A stretch of 64,000 nucleotides of DNA from Chionis minor (Eukaryota > Chordata > Aves > Charadriiformes > Chionididae), in NCBI GenBank assembly GCA_013398295.1, contig VZSF01007808.1, positions 124,001 through 188,000 of the forward strand, read 5' to 3'. A program made the translations under genes and the position numbers. This document shows, piece by piece, positions 1 through 11,624 of this stretch (its first letter is position 1; each line of letters opens with the position of its first letter). The notes under the pieces were generated by a model. The model did not search any database. It was not told the origin of the DNA and saw only the letters and a list, made by a program, of their open reading frames with translations.

Positions 1-267
1 GAAAAGTACCTGGTTTCTGCTGTGAGCCTTTGACTATAACGCTGTCATAGCACTTGGTGTCTTTTCTGCCTAACGAAGAATGAGCAAGCTACTCTGAGGC
101 TGTTCAGGGCATTTTTTGTGGGGAAAGAACCTGCAAGCATCAGATGCTGAGCATCACAGGGTAGCAGGAGGCACTTGTCCACTTCTTCGGAAGATCAGTG
201 CATTTCTGAAACAATTCTCACCAAAGATTTTGCAGTCTGGAAACCCAGTCTCTGAACATATAAACTG

Positions 268-304
268 TTTTTTGTTTGTTTGTTTTCTCTTTTTTTTTCC
301 CCAG
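268..304 (+). repeat. T/G polypyrimidine tract ending in CAG
   Basis: A TTTG-type simple repeat runs into a T-run and ends CCCCAG, with AG at 303-304. This has the layout of a strong 3' splice site, but no coding exon follows, because the frames close within about 50 bases. It could be the acceptor of an unannotated non-coding exon or simple low-complexity DNA; the latter is more likely. Confidence 0.45.
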
Positions 305-439
305 AGATATCAATGTAGTATAGTACCATTCGTAGCCTTTAAGTACTGAGGGGTGGGGACTGGCTGCCAGAATCACTGAACTGCTGGTTCATGCATCCAT
401 CATGGATGTCCAGAATTTTGTCTGCAAAAAAAGTTGATT

Positions 440-610
440 TTATTATGGTTCCAATGCCTGGTGTGGACTGTATAAACCCAGGAGGTCCCTGGACGACCGG
501 CTCTGGTGTGTTGCTGCACTGAGATCGCTACGGACATCAAAACGAATAAAATTAAAGGGGGCTCATACCTGATAAAAGCAGGCTCGGATTTGTTGCAGTT
601 GCACAGTGTA
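440..610 (+). mobile_element. Possible solo LTR remnant (endogenous retrovirus-like)
   Basis: A TATAAA box lies at 471-476. It is followed after a GC-richer, CpG-containing stretch (GACGACC, GATCGCTACGG) by AATAAA at 545-550, about 70 bases on. TATA box, short R-like segment, then polyadenylation signal is the arrangement of a retroviral LTR, and the CpG content is unlike the flanks. No TG...CA ends or target-site duplication are clear, and no internal gag/pol/env sequence is visible. It could instead be a chance match. Confidence 0.28.
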
Positions 611-1642
611 TTTCAGTGTGGACATGGAAACCTTTGCTTTCGAGGCTAGTTTGCTCAGCCAGCTCTGAGGTGGCTTATCTATTTGGGAGCAGCTTGTGAT
701 AGTCTTCCTTTTTATTAACCTTCAGAAAAAGCTTTATTGATTGTGATGGATCTTTTTGCCCTCTTCAGAGTAAATGAGGCCATCTCAGTTAGACCCGTAC
801 TGACAGAAGTTATTAAAGCCCTTCTAAAGCTTTAACAGGCCTGGTGGGGACTCCTTCTGTTTTCTTTTTAGCTGCCAGCTTCGCCCTGGCAATGACATTT
901 TAATCACATATACCCACCAACGCCACCACCTTGTTTAGCCAGACCAAGAGGCTACAGCTCTGGTCATTATATGCATTGCTCTTCACAATAAAACATTTGT
1001 ACTCAAGCTGTCAGTAAATGTTTCTATTTAACTAGTGATTTAGTGTCCTGGATTATGCTGAAAATACTTTGAACTGATGGTTTTCTGAAAAGGCCAAACC
1101 GCTTCTTATATTGCATCCAGTATTACTTTGAATACACTGGGAAGACTTATCCAGCACTGAATGCTTCTGCAGACTTCTAATAACATGTTGGGAACAAATT
1201 CAGGGAGTGAAAAATTGCTTTGAAAGTTCTCAAAGTTCTCACATTTGAGGGAAGGCAGAGTAGATTTTATTATCCTTCCTCAGGATTAACAGCGCCCTTA
1301 ATACCAATGGATTTCCCGATGTAAAAGCAAGGAGAGTCTGTCCCTTAGCAGGTATTTACTTGCTTCTTAGGATACATTTTCCAGGTGATTTGTGGAGTTT
1401 TCAGAATGTGCTTTCCATTAATCTTGGGATGAGTGCTGTGCAAATCCCTAGTCAGCACTTGGAATATCTACCAATTATTTTTTAAAAGCACAGAATTCTT
1501 AGTAACTAGAGCTGTACTACTTGGTACAAAATCACGTATTTATGCTCGTTGTGTAGAAAAGCATTAATTCTCAGAAAGCAGATCCCAAAATACTTATACA
1601 AAGTAGTATTTTATTACCATTTACCACCACCCCCACCAAACC

Positions 1643-1655
1643 AAAAAAAAAAAAA
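1643..1655 (+). repeat. A-run following C/A-rich tract
   Basis: A run of about 13 A follows a CCACCACCCCCACC tract. No gene-like sequence precedes it, so a processed-pseudogene tail is not supported. Confidence 0.6.
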
Positions 1656-1659
1656 GGGC

Positions 1660-4600
1660 AAAAAGAAATATTCCTTTCTCTCTTAAAATAGTGTGGGTAA
1701 GGTGGGCACCTAGTTTTGGGAGTTCCTTTTGCTCCAAAAAATATACTAGTTTTTACCTCCTGGAAGGTCTGTACTCACTGCAAACTACTCATGATCATTT
1801 GCTTTTTATGAAAATATGCAGATTTGTCCAAATTCTAGAGAAGCAGTTTCTATTCTAAAGCAACATACAAGTGCAAAGCACATCTTTTAAGGACTGACAG
1901 TTGCAGATTATACATTGCTATTGTTAATATTCTTTAGAGCTAAATATTCTGCAAATTAATGCATTTCATTAGCAAACTGATGCTGGGAGCCAGGTTTTCT
2001 GTCAGTGAAGACGCCATTAAAACAAAGATGCTGCTGGTGTTCTCAACGATCAGAAAGTCACAGTTTTAGATGTGAGACAGTAAGTCCAAACTGTCTAAAG
2101 ATGCGGATCACTACCCGGTGTCCTGGGAAATGTCGTGTTTGACCAGATTTCAATAAACTCATTTACATGGTGAAAATATTTAGGCATTCCTGAAAAATCC
2201 TGCTATACTCCAGTCTACAACTTTAGGTGTAGGTGCAGTATTTAGGTCCGAATACTTTTGAAATCTTCCACCTGAGGCCTTGATTTTGCACTCTTCCCTA
2301 GAAAACCAGGCTGCACAGCATATCGTACTCGTCTTTCATTTCACATGGCTGAAAACAAGAGCTAATTATATAAGTGGGCTAGCTAATTATGGCTTCTGGG
2401 CACCTGCGTTTAAGAACAATTTAAAGGCTGTTGAAGTGGGTAAGTCTTCGCGTTGAACTTGCCATGCTTTAGATCCGAGTCTCAGTCTCTCCATGGATTT
2501 ACGCGTTCATCAGGTAGCCCTGCTCTGGTCCCAAAGTTGCATTTAGAAAGACTTTAAAATACTGTTGTTTACACTGTTTCACAGCCCTTCAGAAGACTGA
2601 AGATACATACCCTGAGGCAGTATTTGACACTGCTAATGAACACCCTCAGGAAGAGATTCCTGTCACTATCTGCAAAAAAAAATGATAGGTAATAAAAAAA
2701 TATTTCAAATACAAATGACTCTAAAAAAATCCCCTTCAGGGAACAGTTAGTGAATATGGCATGCTTCTTTATTCCCCTGAATGGTTTTAGAAATGCAGGT
2801 TTAGTTTAAAATATGTTATTTTTGACATGTTGCATGTGTAGCTGTAATCCCAAGGAAATATTCAGCAGTAACAACTCCAGAAATAGAAATAACCTGAGTG
2901 CTAATTCTAACCATAAAACAGAAAATTTCTAAAGGCTAAATGTATAACACAGTGGAAGCATTTTATTAGTCTTTCCTTTATATCACTTGTTCCAAAACTT
3001 CGCATGTAAATTAATTGCTTGTTCATAGCATAGACTGCAGTGACAAAAAAAGCACCAAATTTGGAATTTTGATAAATGTGAAACATATGCTCCGCTACTT
3101 AAGACCTGTTCTTGTGGTTTGCAGATGATACTAGAGCTTCTAATAATAATAACAGAACTGCACAGAAATCAAAGAATGATTTATTTTAAACTGCTTCATG
3201 AAGATAAAAATTACCAAATAGCTAGCAGGTTCTGCTGTGAGTATTTTATTGCTCCTTCTCCCTGGGTACTTGCACTTAAGTAATTTACTCAGTTCCCAAA
3301 TTACAATAAATCCTTACAGTATCTTGAAAGAGTATTTGTAACTGCTTCTCAAGAAATGCACGGAGCACGGCGGGAAGGACTGCTCCTGATTTGGGTACTG
3401 TTAGAAAGAACGCTTCGCCAGCACAAGGTGTGCAAATAATTGAAATTATTTCTTTTTCACTATGCATTGCCATCTAGTGGCGTGCGGCGCCCCGCGGGTC
3501 TCAGCAGGCAGGGTTCAACCGTGGAAACCAGCTAACTCTTGCGGGTCATTTGTCCTCATTGCAGTTTTATTCATTACTTTCTTTACAGGGAATTGAGATC
3601 CTGTTGCGAGGATCTGCTAATTGCATCGGCTATCATGTGCATATGTGCTCTAACACTTCCTTTTCCTTTATTTTGAATAAAGATTCATGGGGGGAAAAGA
3701 ACTTGGGGGAGAGGCAGTATGAGCAGAAGCATTGGTTTTCACTTGCGGCATGGTAACCCACACAGCCCAGTCACTGCAGAAATAATCGGTGCCAGGTTTG
3801 GATGTTGGCATGATTTCTTTCCAAGTGCAGTAAAAGATTATTGAGAATTGGGTCATAATTCTTGGCCAAAATTATTTCTCCCAGAAGCTCAGAGGACAGT
3901 GTGACTTGGTCGGTATTAGTGCTGATTGGAGGATCCCTATGAGCTGTGGAGCGACGATGGCCCGTTTGCTCCTGGAGCTACCGTTGGTGTTAAGATGGAC
4001 CACGGTTCCTTGTCCTGGTGGAAATGCAAAGCAACGACACCAACCTCGGTGAAGCTCCCCTGCATTCTTATTGGTATCACCAAGAACTGGCCATTTGTTT
4101 AATTTCCAGCATAACTACTTTGTACCCAAACTTACACACCTTCAACAAAGGGGAGTTAAATTAATAGCAGCCATAGCAGTGCTCCAAGGGGGTGGCCATT
4201 CATTGGAATCAGGCAAGTGGACTACCACCTGCCCATCACATGGGAATCTGGAAAGACTTTTTCAATACCCTCCAATATTTCCTTCAATACAGGTCAGCAA
4301 TGAAACCCTTCAGTCATTTATAAGGTCATTACACCAAATTATTTCCCACCAAGCTGCGTTTGGGCTAACGGGTGTATTTAATTTTTACACACATATATGT
4401 GGGAAAGAAAAAAACCGCTGAAGTGCAATTTTTCTTAAGCTCAGCAAAAAATACTTGCTACAGTGATTGTTCAAAAGTGTTTCTGAAAGAGGTTCAATTA
4501 AAAACTGAGCCACGCACAATTGTCTTACCTTTCTACTGTTACCAATCCCGTTCTAAAAAAACCCCAAGCAGACGTTTAAACGTTTGTTGTTTTATCGTAC

Positions 4601-6590
4601 TGAAATAATAGTGTTGAAATCTTCTTTGTGCCAACCCTTTCCCTCATTATGTTGCGTGCTTCACGACTTGCCGGTTGGCTCTTGAGAAAGAAGCAATTAT
4701 ACTGTTCCTCTCAATACTGTTTTCGGTGTTTCCAGCAGGATTTTGGTGTAGGCTATCAACGTGAGATGAAGGTAGGAGAAAATGTAGCTTTACCAGTACA
4801 AAGTAACAGATGTTGGGCACTTTCAGAGCTGCACGTTATGGTGATTTCTGATAGTGAAGTGTTTATGTGTCGAAGAAATTCAAGGAAGATCATCATAAGC
4901 AATTTTATAAAAAGGTATTAAAATGTAGTAATAACATTAATGGAAAATAAATGTATAGGAGGCAAATACAAATTTAGCTTTCAGCTATGTTACTCAATAC
5001 CAATTTTAGGTGGCCTTTTTGTCTTGTATTCAGTTTTATTTTATCACTAAGTAGGAGAAAATCAAAGGAAAAAATACAGACAAAAAGAGATTTGAAGAAT
5101 TCATTAGTAAACCATGCCTGTCTCTACAGAATCACATACTGGCAGTGAAAACACAGAAGTTATTTCAAACATAAACCATTAGAAACCACAAAAATAGACT
5201 TTATTGCCATCAAAACAAAACTCTATGATCTGATCGATCTGATTCTTAGCTGTAAATCAACATCTGTTTATACTAGATGAGGATTTTACTTTCTTTTTAA
5301 CTAAAGAAAACCTTTATAATGCTATTTTTTGCAGGTTTTTTATTGATAGAGTGATTAAATATTGAACGTTTGAAAATTCAACAGTTGGAGATCAGTAGCG
5401 GAGAGGTTGTCATTACCAATGGATTCTCTCACTTCTTCATGTTTTAAGAATAGGTACTTCGCATAAGCTGCTGAACTGTTGGAGCTGAGGGGTTTCATAT
5501 TTAAAATTTTTGCTTTCAGAAATGTTATTAAGAATTGAGAGAATTTTCTGCTTGCCTTCAGCAAAGGCAGAAGTCTGACTATACAAGGGCTGAGTTAGGT
5601 TTTGGAAATATGAGAGTGGAAAGCTGATCAAAACATCTGTTTTTTAAAACACTTGGAAAAAAATTCTGCAATTTCCTTTTATATTTGAATCAGATTTTTG
5701 TGGGAAACACCAGTGAAGTTGCTACTTTATAGTAGTAGCATGTAGTAAACGTCCTACTTGAAATCAGTTGGTAGGTGAACTCTGCTTGAAAATGGAATTA
5801 CTTGCTTAACTAATCAGTGATGCTTAACTAAAGCATCACAACTTTGTCATTTAAACGCATAGACATTACGTATTTCTGGGTGTTGTGCTCATGGAGCAGC
5901 GTGTATTTGTGTTAACAGCGGCTTTTGCTGACAGTTGGTGTCGTTCAAATAGCTGCTGTTGTAAATCTGTTTGCACAACAGGATGTAAATGGGGCTAATC
6001 ATGTTTAAGGTTCATAATGTTTTTGTCCCGGGTCCTTTCGGCTCTGCTCACATATGTAAAGATTGCAGCTCTTGGAGAATAACCTTGATTGTGCTCTACA
6101 CCTGCTTGCACTTAGGAAAAGAAACATTTGTCACTCTTATTTATGTAATTGCTTAAATTGCATTTTAATTTTAACGGCTTAAGTATGTTGGTGGAGAAAA
6201 ATGTTTTCTGAATGAAAGTTTGATCAAATGCCCAGGGAGCCAGTGCAAGTCTTTCCATTGACTCAAGAGATTTTGTTTCAGGCATTTTATTTAAACAATA
6301 TTCCTCTCAACCATAACTGAGTAAAGTTACATGCTTTTCATTAAAAAAAAAAAGAAAAAAAGAGGGACAAAAATGTTTCTAACAGCAATATTTAATACAA
6401 TGTTTGAAGGAAAATTACTGAAAATTAAATCTTTCCATTTTATATTTTTGATGCAATTTTAAAATATAAAGAAACCTGCATTTAGTTCTTAAAAAAGCAA
6501 TATATCCGCTTGAGTATTACAAAACCCAATTTCTTCTTGCTAAAATGGAAATTGGATTAGATTCTGTTGGAGCAAACTCAACAATTGCTT
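1660..6590. other. Unique AT-rich non-coding DNA
   Basis: No repeat family, RNA gene or exon is recognised. The longest frames (4071-4421, 116 codons; 4628-4921, 97 codons) have no recognisable domain and no flanking splice-site pattern that I trust. A short A-rich run lies at 6343-6361. Confidence 0.65.
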
Positions 6591-7010
6591 AACTTCTTTT
6601 GTGTTATTCTTCATTCCCATTAATAGGAATAACATGATACCTATACTCAGTGATTCCCATCACTGTGGGCTCTTAAATAAACATTAGGAAATATTAGTCT
6701 CAAAGTTAAAGACTCCATTTAGCACATTGCCCAGCTATGCATTTTATATTTGCAAGCAGAAATGGCAGTCCAGCTTTTTTTGACCCCTCATTACGTTAAT
6801 GCTCACAGGCTTTCCTGGCAGGACCCTTTACGGAGCAGAGCAGGTTCAAAATGTATCGGAGGCCTTATCGCTCAAAGTAAACATTCAAAGCATATTTCCC
6901 CTTTGCTGAAAGATTTACTTTAGTCCCCCGTTAGGCAGCATATCAATTACAGCCCCGCATTTCCTTCGTGTCATAGGTACGAGCTCCCCCTTTGCTGGCA
7001 CCCTGACCAA
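6590..7010. promoter_or_regulatory. Candidate non-coding regulatory stretch
   Basis: This is repeat-free DNA with forkhead-type words AAATAAACATT (6675-6685) and GTAAACA (6877-6883) and several short AT-rich homeodomain-like words. It looks like a vertebrate conserved element by composition only. No alignment was possible, so the call is inference. Confidence 0.2.
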
Positions 7011-7058
7011 AGTTTAAAGTACAGGCACTAGAAAAGGAGGATCCGGCCACATTTATTT

Positions 7059-7084
7059 AAAAAAAAAAAAAATGAAAAAAAAAA
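7059..7084 (+). repeat. A-rich homopolymer tract
   Basis: Two A-runs are interrupted by TG. No retroposed gene is recognisable upstream. Confidence 0.7.
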
Positions 7085-7089
7085 TTATT

Positions 7090-10000
7090 TAAAACTATTT
7101 AGTCTTGAAGGTGTTAAATCACACCTGTGTTGGCATCCTGAGATGCTGGCTTTGATGCCCTCGGTTGTGCGGAACAGCACAACGTGCTACAAACTTTTCC
7201 AAAGGCTTCATCAGGGCTACTGTGTAAACAGCACTTAGCTGATCCGATAAAGACGATCTCCTCTGTCCGTCCCTGAGATACGTGATCCCGAGCTAATCTG
7301 AGTAATAATTCAGGAAATGTGTTTGCTGATGAGCAAGTGTGGAGGGAAGTTACGCTTCCGACAGTTGATTCTTCAAAGAGTGAGATTCGGTGGCAGCGGT
7401 TCCCCCGCTGCGTGTATGGGTGGGAATCACGTCGCGGCTCCGGGATGCGACTGCGAGCCTGGGCTCCTCTCACCCGGCACGAGCGACCCTCTGTGCGGGA
7501 ACATGGAGGGAGGTTGATACCTGGGAATAGGGACGAATGCGTTTTGATCTTACCAAATCCCGTGTGGATGCTCTGCTTTACGTGACGCAACTTCAGATCA
7601 TTGCAACATCAAACTTAATGTCTCCTTCTCAGACGCACACTGGATACAGTCACATCACCCAGCTGAACACCCAAACATTGGTAATTTCTAGTGATATTAG
7701 ATGATATCACAGTTTTTGGCTCATGGGACGTTTTTTGGTTGGTTTCATAGGGAGGAAAAAAAAAAAAGGAAAGAAAAACACAGCAACTAAAATTGTAACT
7801 AAGACAAAAAAAGTTGGCATTAACACAAAGTTGCCATCATTCTGTATTTGTATTCCATGCTTCCCAGCAAAGCTTTCTCTTTTGCCACATCTATTTACAA
7901 ACCACGACATGATATTTTTTATTCCGAGAAGTTATAACGGGAACCAGATTAAGCTAGACATCCTGAAAAATACAACACAATTAGGAAAGAGAAAACAGAG
8001 CAGGCCGAGAAAAAAGCTGCTGGAAAAGTTGTCCTAGGCAAAGGAGAATTGTGTATCTTGTTTAGTAAAGGGCTCCATTCTTTCCCCTTTGTCAAAGATG
8101 GGGTTTTCTCCAAAATTACTACTGGAAATATCCATTACCTCTCTATACAGCGATGTCTTCATCTGAAATTCTTGCACGAAGACTGTGTGTTTTTCTAAAA
8201 GATGTGTTATAGATGAACAAAATTTGTGTTCAGGCGATGAAAGTGTTAGTGGAGGTTCTACATGAGAAGTAAGTTCTATGTCAGAAATAAGAACTCAAGA
8301 AGAATAAGTCAAAATAGAACATTGTAATGGTCCTTCCTTGTGTCAGCCACTTTAACTGTGGCTCTGGTAAAGTTTACTCTTCTTCTTGTAATTTGCTTCA
8401 GGGATTCTAAAATAAAGACTTTTTATTACTATATATATTCAAAGCAGTGGGACTCAGTTATATAGAAATATCTAAGTTTGCAAAAGTCCTAGTGCGAATT
8501 GCTGATTGTTGGAGTGTTTCATGGAGACAAAACAATGGAACAAACCTAAAATGATAGTCAGTGCAAGCAGCTCATGTGAACCTCCCACAGTGGAACTGGA
8601 GGACACCATACCGTATGACTGATTTAAAAATTAGGGGGCTTTTTTCAGGTTTAGAGTAATTCATTTATTGAAAGGTCTTTTTTTCCCCTCAGAGCTGCTT
8701 CAAAGTCTTGAAAATAACTTTAGCTGTTTTTCTTCGAATGCAAAATAGAAAATGGCTTTGAAAGCTCAACTCTTAACCACCATGGGGTTTCTGAGGTGTT
8801 GTAGGTGTTGGAAACTCACCTGATTGTGTGAAATGAAGTGTTCCATTTTAGTTTTTGTTAACGTTATATGATCAGCATTTTTCTTATTAAGGAGAGACGA
8901 AATATGAGTGTGTGTACAATCAGACGTTCCCACACAGCTGTCTGTGCACCGTAAGCCATTTATAAAATTGAGACTCACAGGCAGAAGTAGGGTAAAACCC
9001 ATGAAAAGCCATTTCTTCCTAGGCAGAATGTTCTTTGTCACAGACGGATAAAGTGGTGGGGGCAGGATGAGGATGAGGGTGAAACGCAGACCGGTCCCCA
9101 GGAGAAGGTTGTGATGAAAGGAGAGCTGCCCCACACCTGGTCCTTGTGGACATTAAGTAGTTCCTGTCAGCCAAAGACCGTGACTGTCTTGGCTGTGGAA
9201 CTCCAATTCCACGTGGAGTAACTTTTTTCCTGACTTTAAATGTATTCCAACTATGAACAGAGTCCTTTAACTATTCAGTGAATTGAGAGTTTCTGCACTC
9301 TGTGTTTTGGAAGCTCCTGGTTTTCTGGCTTTTAAAACTCCCATTCTCTGTACTAAGCAGAAGTTTGTCGCATTTTAAACAGCTGCAGGTTAAAATTCCA
9401 GTCGGTGGACTTTTGACGTGATATTTTTGCTATGAAATTCCAGAACGTAACTACTAACTGCACTCTATCAAGTAAATGCTCGCTGGGCACTTCAAACCTA
9501 ATCATTTTGATCTACCTTAATCAAAATTTCTGTCAAATCTGTCCAGTTCCTTGGCAAAAGCTGCAGCCAGCTCTACTGATACATTAAATGTATATAGCTC
9601 TGCTGTATCTGACGCTCTCCTAGTTTAGGATCTTCAAGAAAAACACAGGAAATAAACTGTATGGTCTGACTCCTGTCTGTATTTTAACTCTGCTGGCTTC
9701 CTTGCGGTTCTCAGGCTGGGGTTAAATAACACAATTTGTGCAAAGGTGAGGGGTGGCATAATGCAAAATGTCACTTATAGGAAGCTGGATGACAGGAGGA
9801 TCCATATGGGGAAGAAAAATGCCTAACTTTCACTCTCAGTTGTTCAGAAAGACCTCAGAGATGTCACTTTTGAAGGGATTTTGCCACTTTTACAAAGTCT
9901 AGAGATATCTTGGAACCAGAAGAAAAAAAGAAAGGATAAAATGTAGAAGGCAATGGTATGGTTACATAGTGGGAAACACATTTGATTTTCACTCAGCTCA

Positions 10001-10470
10001 TCACAAAAAAGCCTGTGGACCCAGGTGCTATATACTTCCCAAAAGGGAGTTTGCTTTCCATAACCTAATTCTTAAATATGGCTGTTTTATTAACTATATA
10101 CAAAATTGTAAAAGACCCAGTGTGGGGGTTTTGGTTTGGTTTTTCATTGTTTGGGTTTTCTTTGGTTTCTTTTATTTTTTTTCCCTTACATGAGAACAGG
10201 TGCTTTTATATGAAATTCTGGATTAAATGTAAATCTTAGCCCAGTATTTTCCAGTTTGTCAAATAATGATGTGACAGTGTAGTCTCTGCAGTAGTTGTAT
10301 GTCAGGGGTCAACAGACCATTCATGGAATCAACCACAGTTTGGGGCTGAATTAATTTTTCATGCTGACAGCTATCTGCCACTTGAAAATATTTGTGTTGT
10401 AATAATTTGGCTTTAGCAAAATCTGAGCTAACAAAATCGCTGTGTGACATTTTTGGTTACAAGAATATGT
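7090..10470. other. Unique non-coding DNA with a small CpG cluster
   Basis: A CpG-richer patch spans roughly 7130-7510 (words such as GTCGCGGC and GCGACTGCGAGC). It explains the overlapping long frames seen there on both strands, including 158 codons on minus at 7114-7590 that open with TTG. An A-rich tract lies near 7757-7785. The rest, to 10470, is AT-rich with no repeat family or exon that I recognise. Confidence 0.6.
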
Positions 10471-10475
10471 GAAAA

Positions 10476-10514
10476 TATTTATTTTCTATTTATTTTCTAT
10501 TTATTTTCTATTTA
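10476..10514 (+). repeat. 11-bp tandem repeat, about 3.5 copies
   Basis: The unit TATTTATTTTC is repeated three times and then begins a fourth (TATTTA). The copies are identical, so the array is probably recent or polymorphic. Confidence 0.9.
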
Positions 10515-11506
10515 GCTCTTGTGAAATCAGGCCCTGGGCTTAGCAGCAAAACATCTAATAGATTTTGAAAGGAGCAGGATTTACTCTTGGTTTTTCAGCA
10601 AGCATGGTTGAAGATAACCTCTTCATGCTGCTTTCTTTTATAGTATTCATGAGTTTTCTACAGTTGGTGAACCATTTGGGCCGGTGTCTCAGAAGGCATT
10701 GCAGAAACTGGAAGAGCTTTTGTCCAGGGGAGGTAAGTTCCAGTAAAATTTCATTCAATTCACGGCCGGCTGATTATGGCAGGTTTGGTTGGGGTTTCTT
10801 TCATTGTTGATTTTTGGTAAAATTAAATGATGCGATGCTGTTTATTACAGCTGGGTTATTGCAATTGTTGCTTGTAACTCCTTGTGCTTGCCTTTTGCTT
10901 TGCTGTTACTTTCCTTGCGCAGCAGCAGTGACCTTTAAGCTGCAGCTGACAGGGCAGATTTTTTTACAAGAATAACATAATTAGTGCTCAAGCCATATAT
11001 GAGTACTTCTGTCAGGTGGCACACAATTAAAATTCCATTTACAAAAACCATATTATACGGTATTGGTGAATCCTATACCCTAAACACACTTCTTAGCAGC
11101 AATAGGAGATTGAATGTGAGGCTGGCTTATACTTGATGTAATTGGGAATTAAAGATTTCAGATCTCTGAGCAGCAGCTTTGCCAGCAAGGCTGAGAAAGA
11201 GATGCCAGTATATAAAGAGAATATTTGAATTTTCAGCTTCCTGGTTGTACAGCAAAGGCTGTAGATCTTCCTGGCTGAAAGTAAATACCAGCCATTCGAG
11301 ACGCGGCGTGAGAGGTGCTTCATGGCAGAGCTCCTGCTAAATATGGTTTGGCCATTTCATGACGCGTAAACCACAGAGTACGTTCTTTTAGTTAGACACT
11401 GCGCTGCCAGAGTCTGTTCTTTCCCCGCTGCTGAGCAAATGAGTGGAAATGATTCCACGAGATATGAAAAATTTTATTTGATGTTTTATTTCTTGTCTGA
11501 TTCATG
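10515..11506. other. Unique non-coding DNA
   Basis: No repeat family or exon is recognised. The open frames on both strands at 10555-10810 and 11093-11323 lack recognisable domains. Confidence 0.6.
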
Positions 11507-11624
11507 CATAGAATCGTGGAATCGTCTAGGTTGGAAGGGATCTGTAAGATCATTGAGTCCAACCATCAACCCAACACTGCCCAACCAACCCTTAACCCAC
11601 GTCCCTCAGCACCATGTCTACTAC
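11507..11624 (-). mobile_element. CR1 LINE fragment, 3' end
   Basis: The plus strand reads the reverse complement of a CR1 3' end: CATAGAATCGTGGAATC, then GGTTGGAAGGGATCTG, CATTGAGTCCAACCATC and CCCTCAGCACCATGTCTAC. Only about 118 bases remain, so the copy is strongly 5'-truncated and lies entirely in the region around and after the ORF2 stop. The octamer tail is slightly mutated. Confidence 0.93.

Larger units (their letters stand above)
1..1640. other. Unique non-coding DNA, left edge
   Basis: No coding exon is recognisable. The stretch holds a T/G polypyrimidine tract ending in CAG (268-304), a possible LTR remnant (440-610) and otherwise AT-rich unique sequence with stops in all frames. 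Short open frames such as 116-349 are dominated by the translated T-tract and are not credible. Confidence 0.7.

Noticed and set aside
1640..1660. A-run as tail of a processed pseudogene
   Set aside because: No gene-like sequence or target-site duplication lies upstream. The same applies to the A/T runs at 6343, 7059, 36187 and 63402.
7114..7590. 158-codon minus-strand frame
   Set aside because: It opens with TTG and lies in a small CpG cluster with equally open plus-strand frames.
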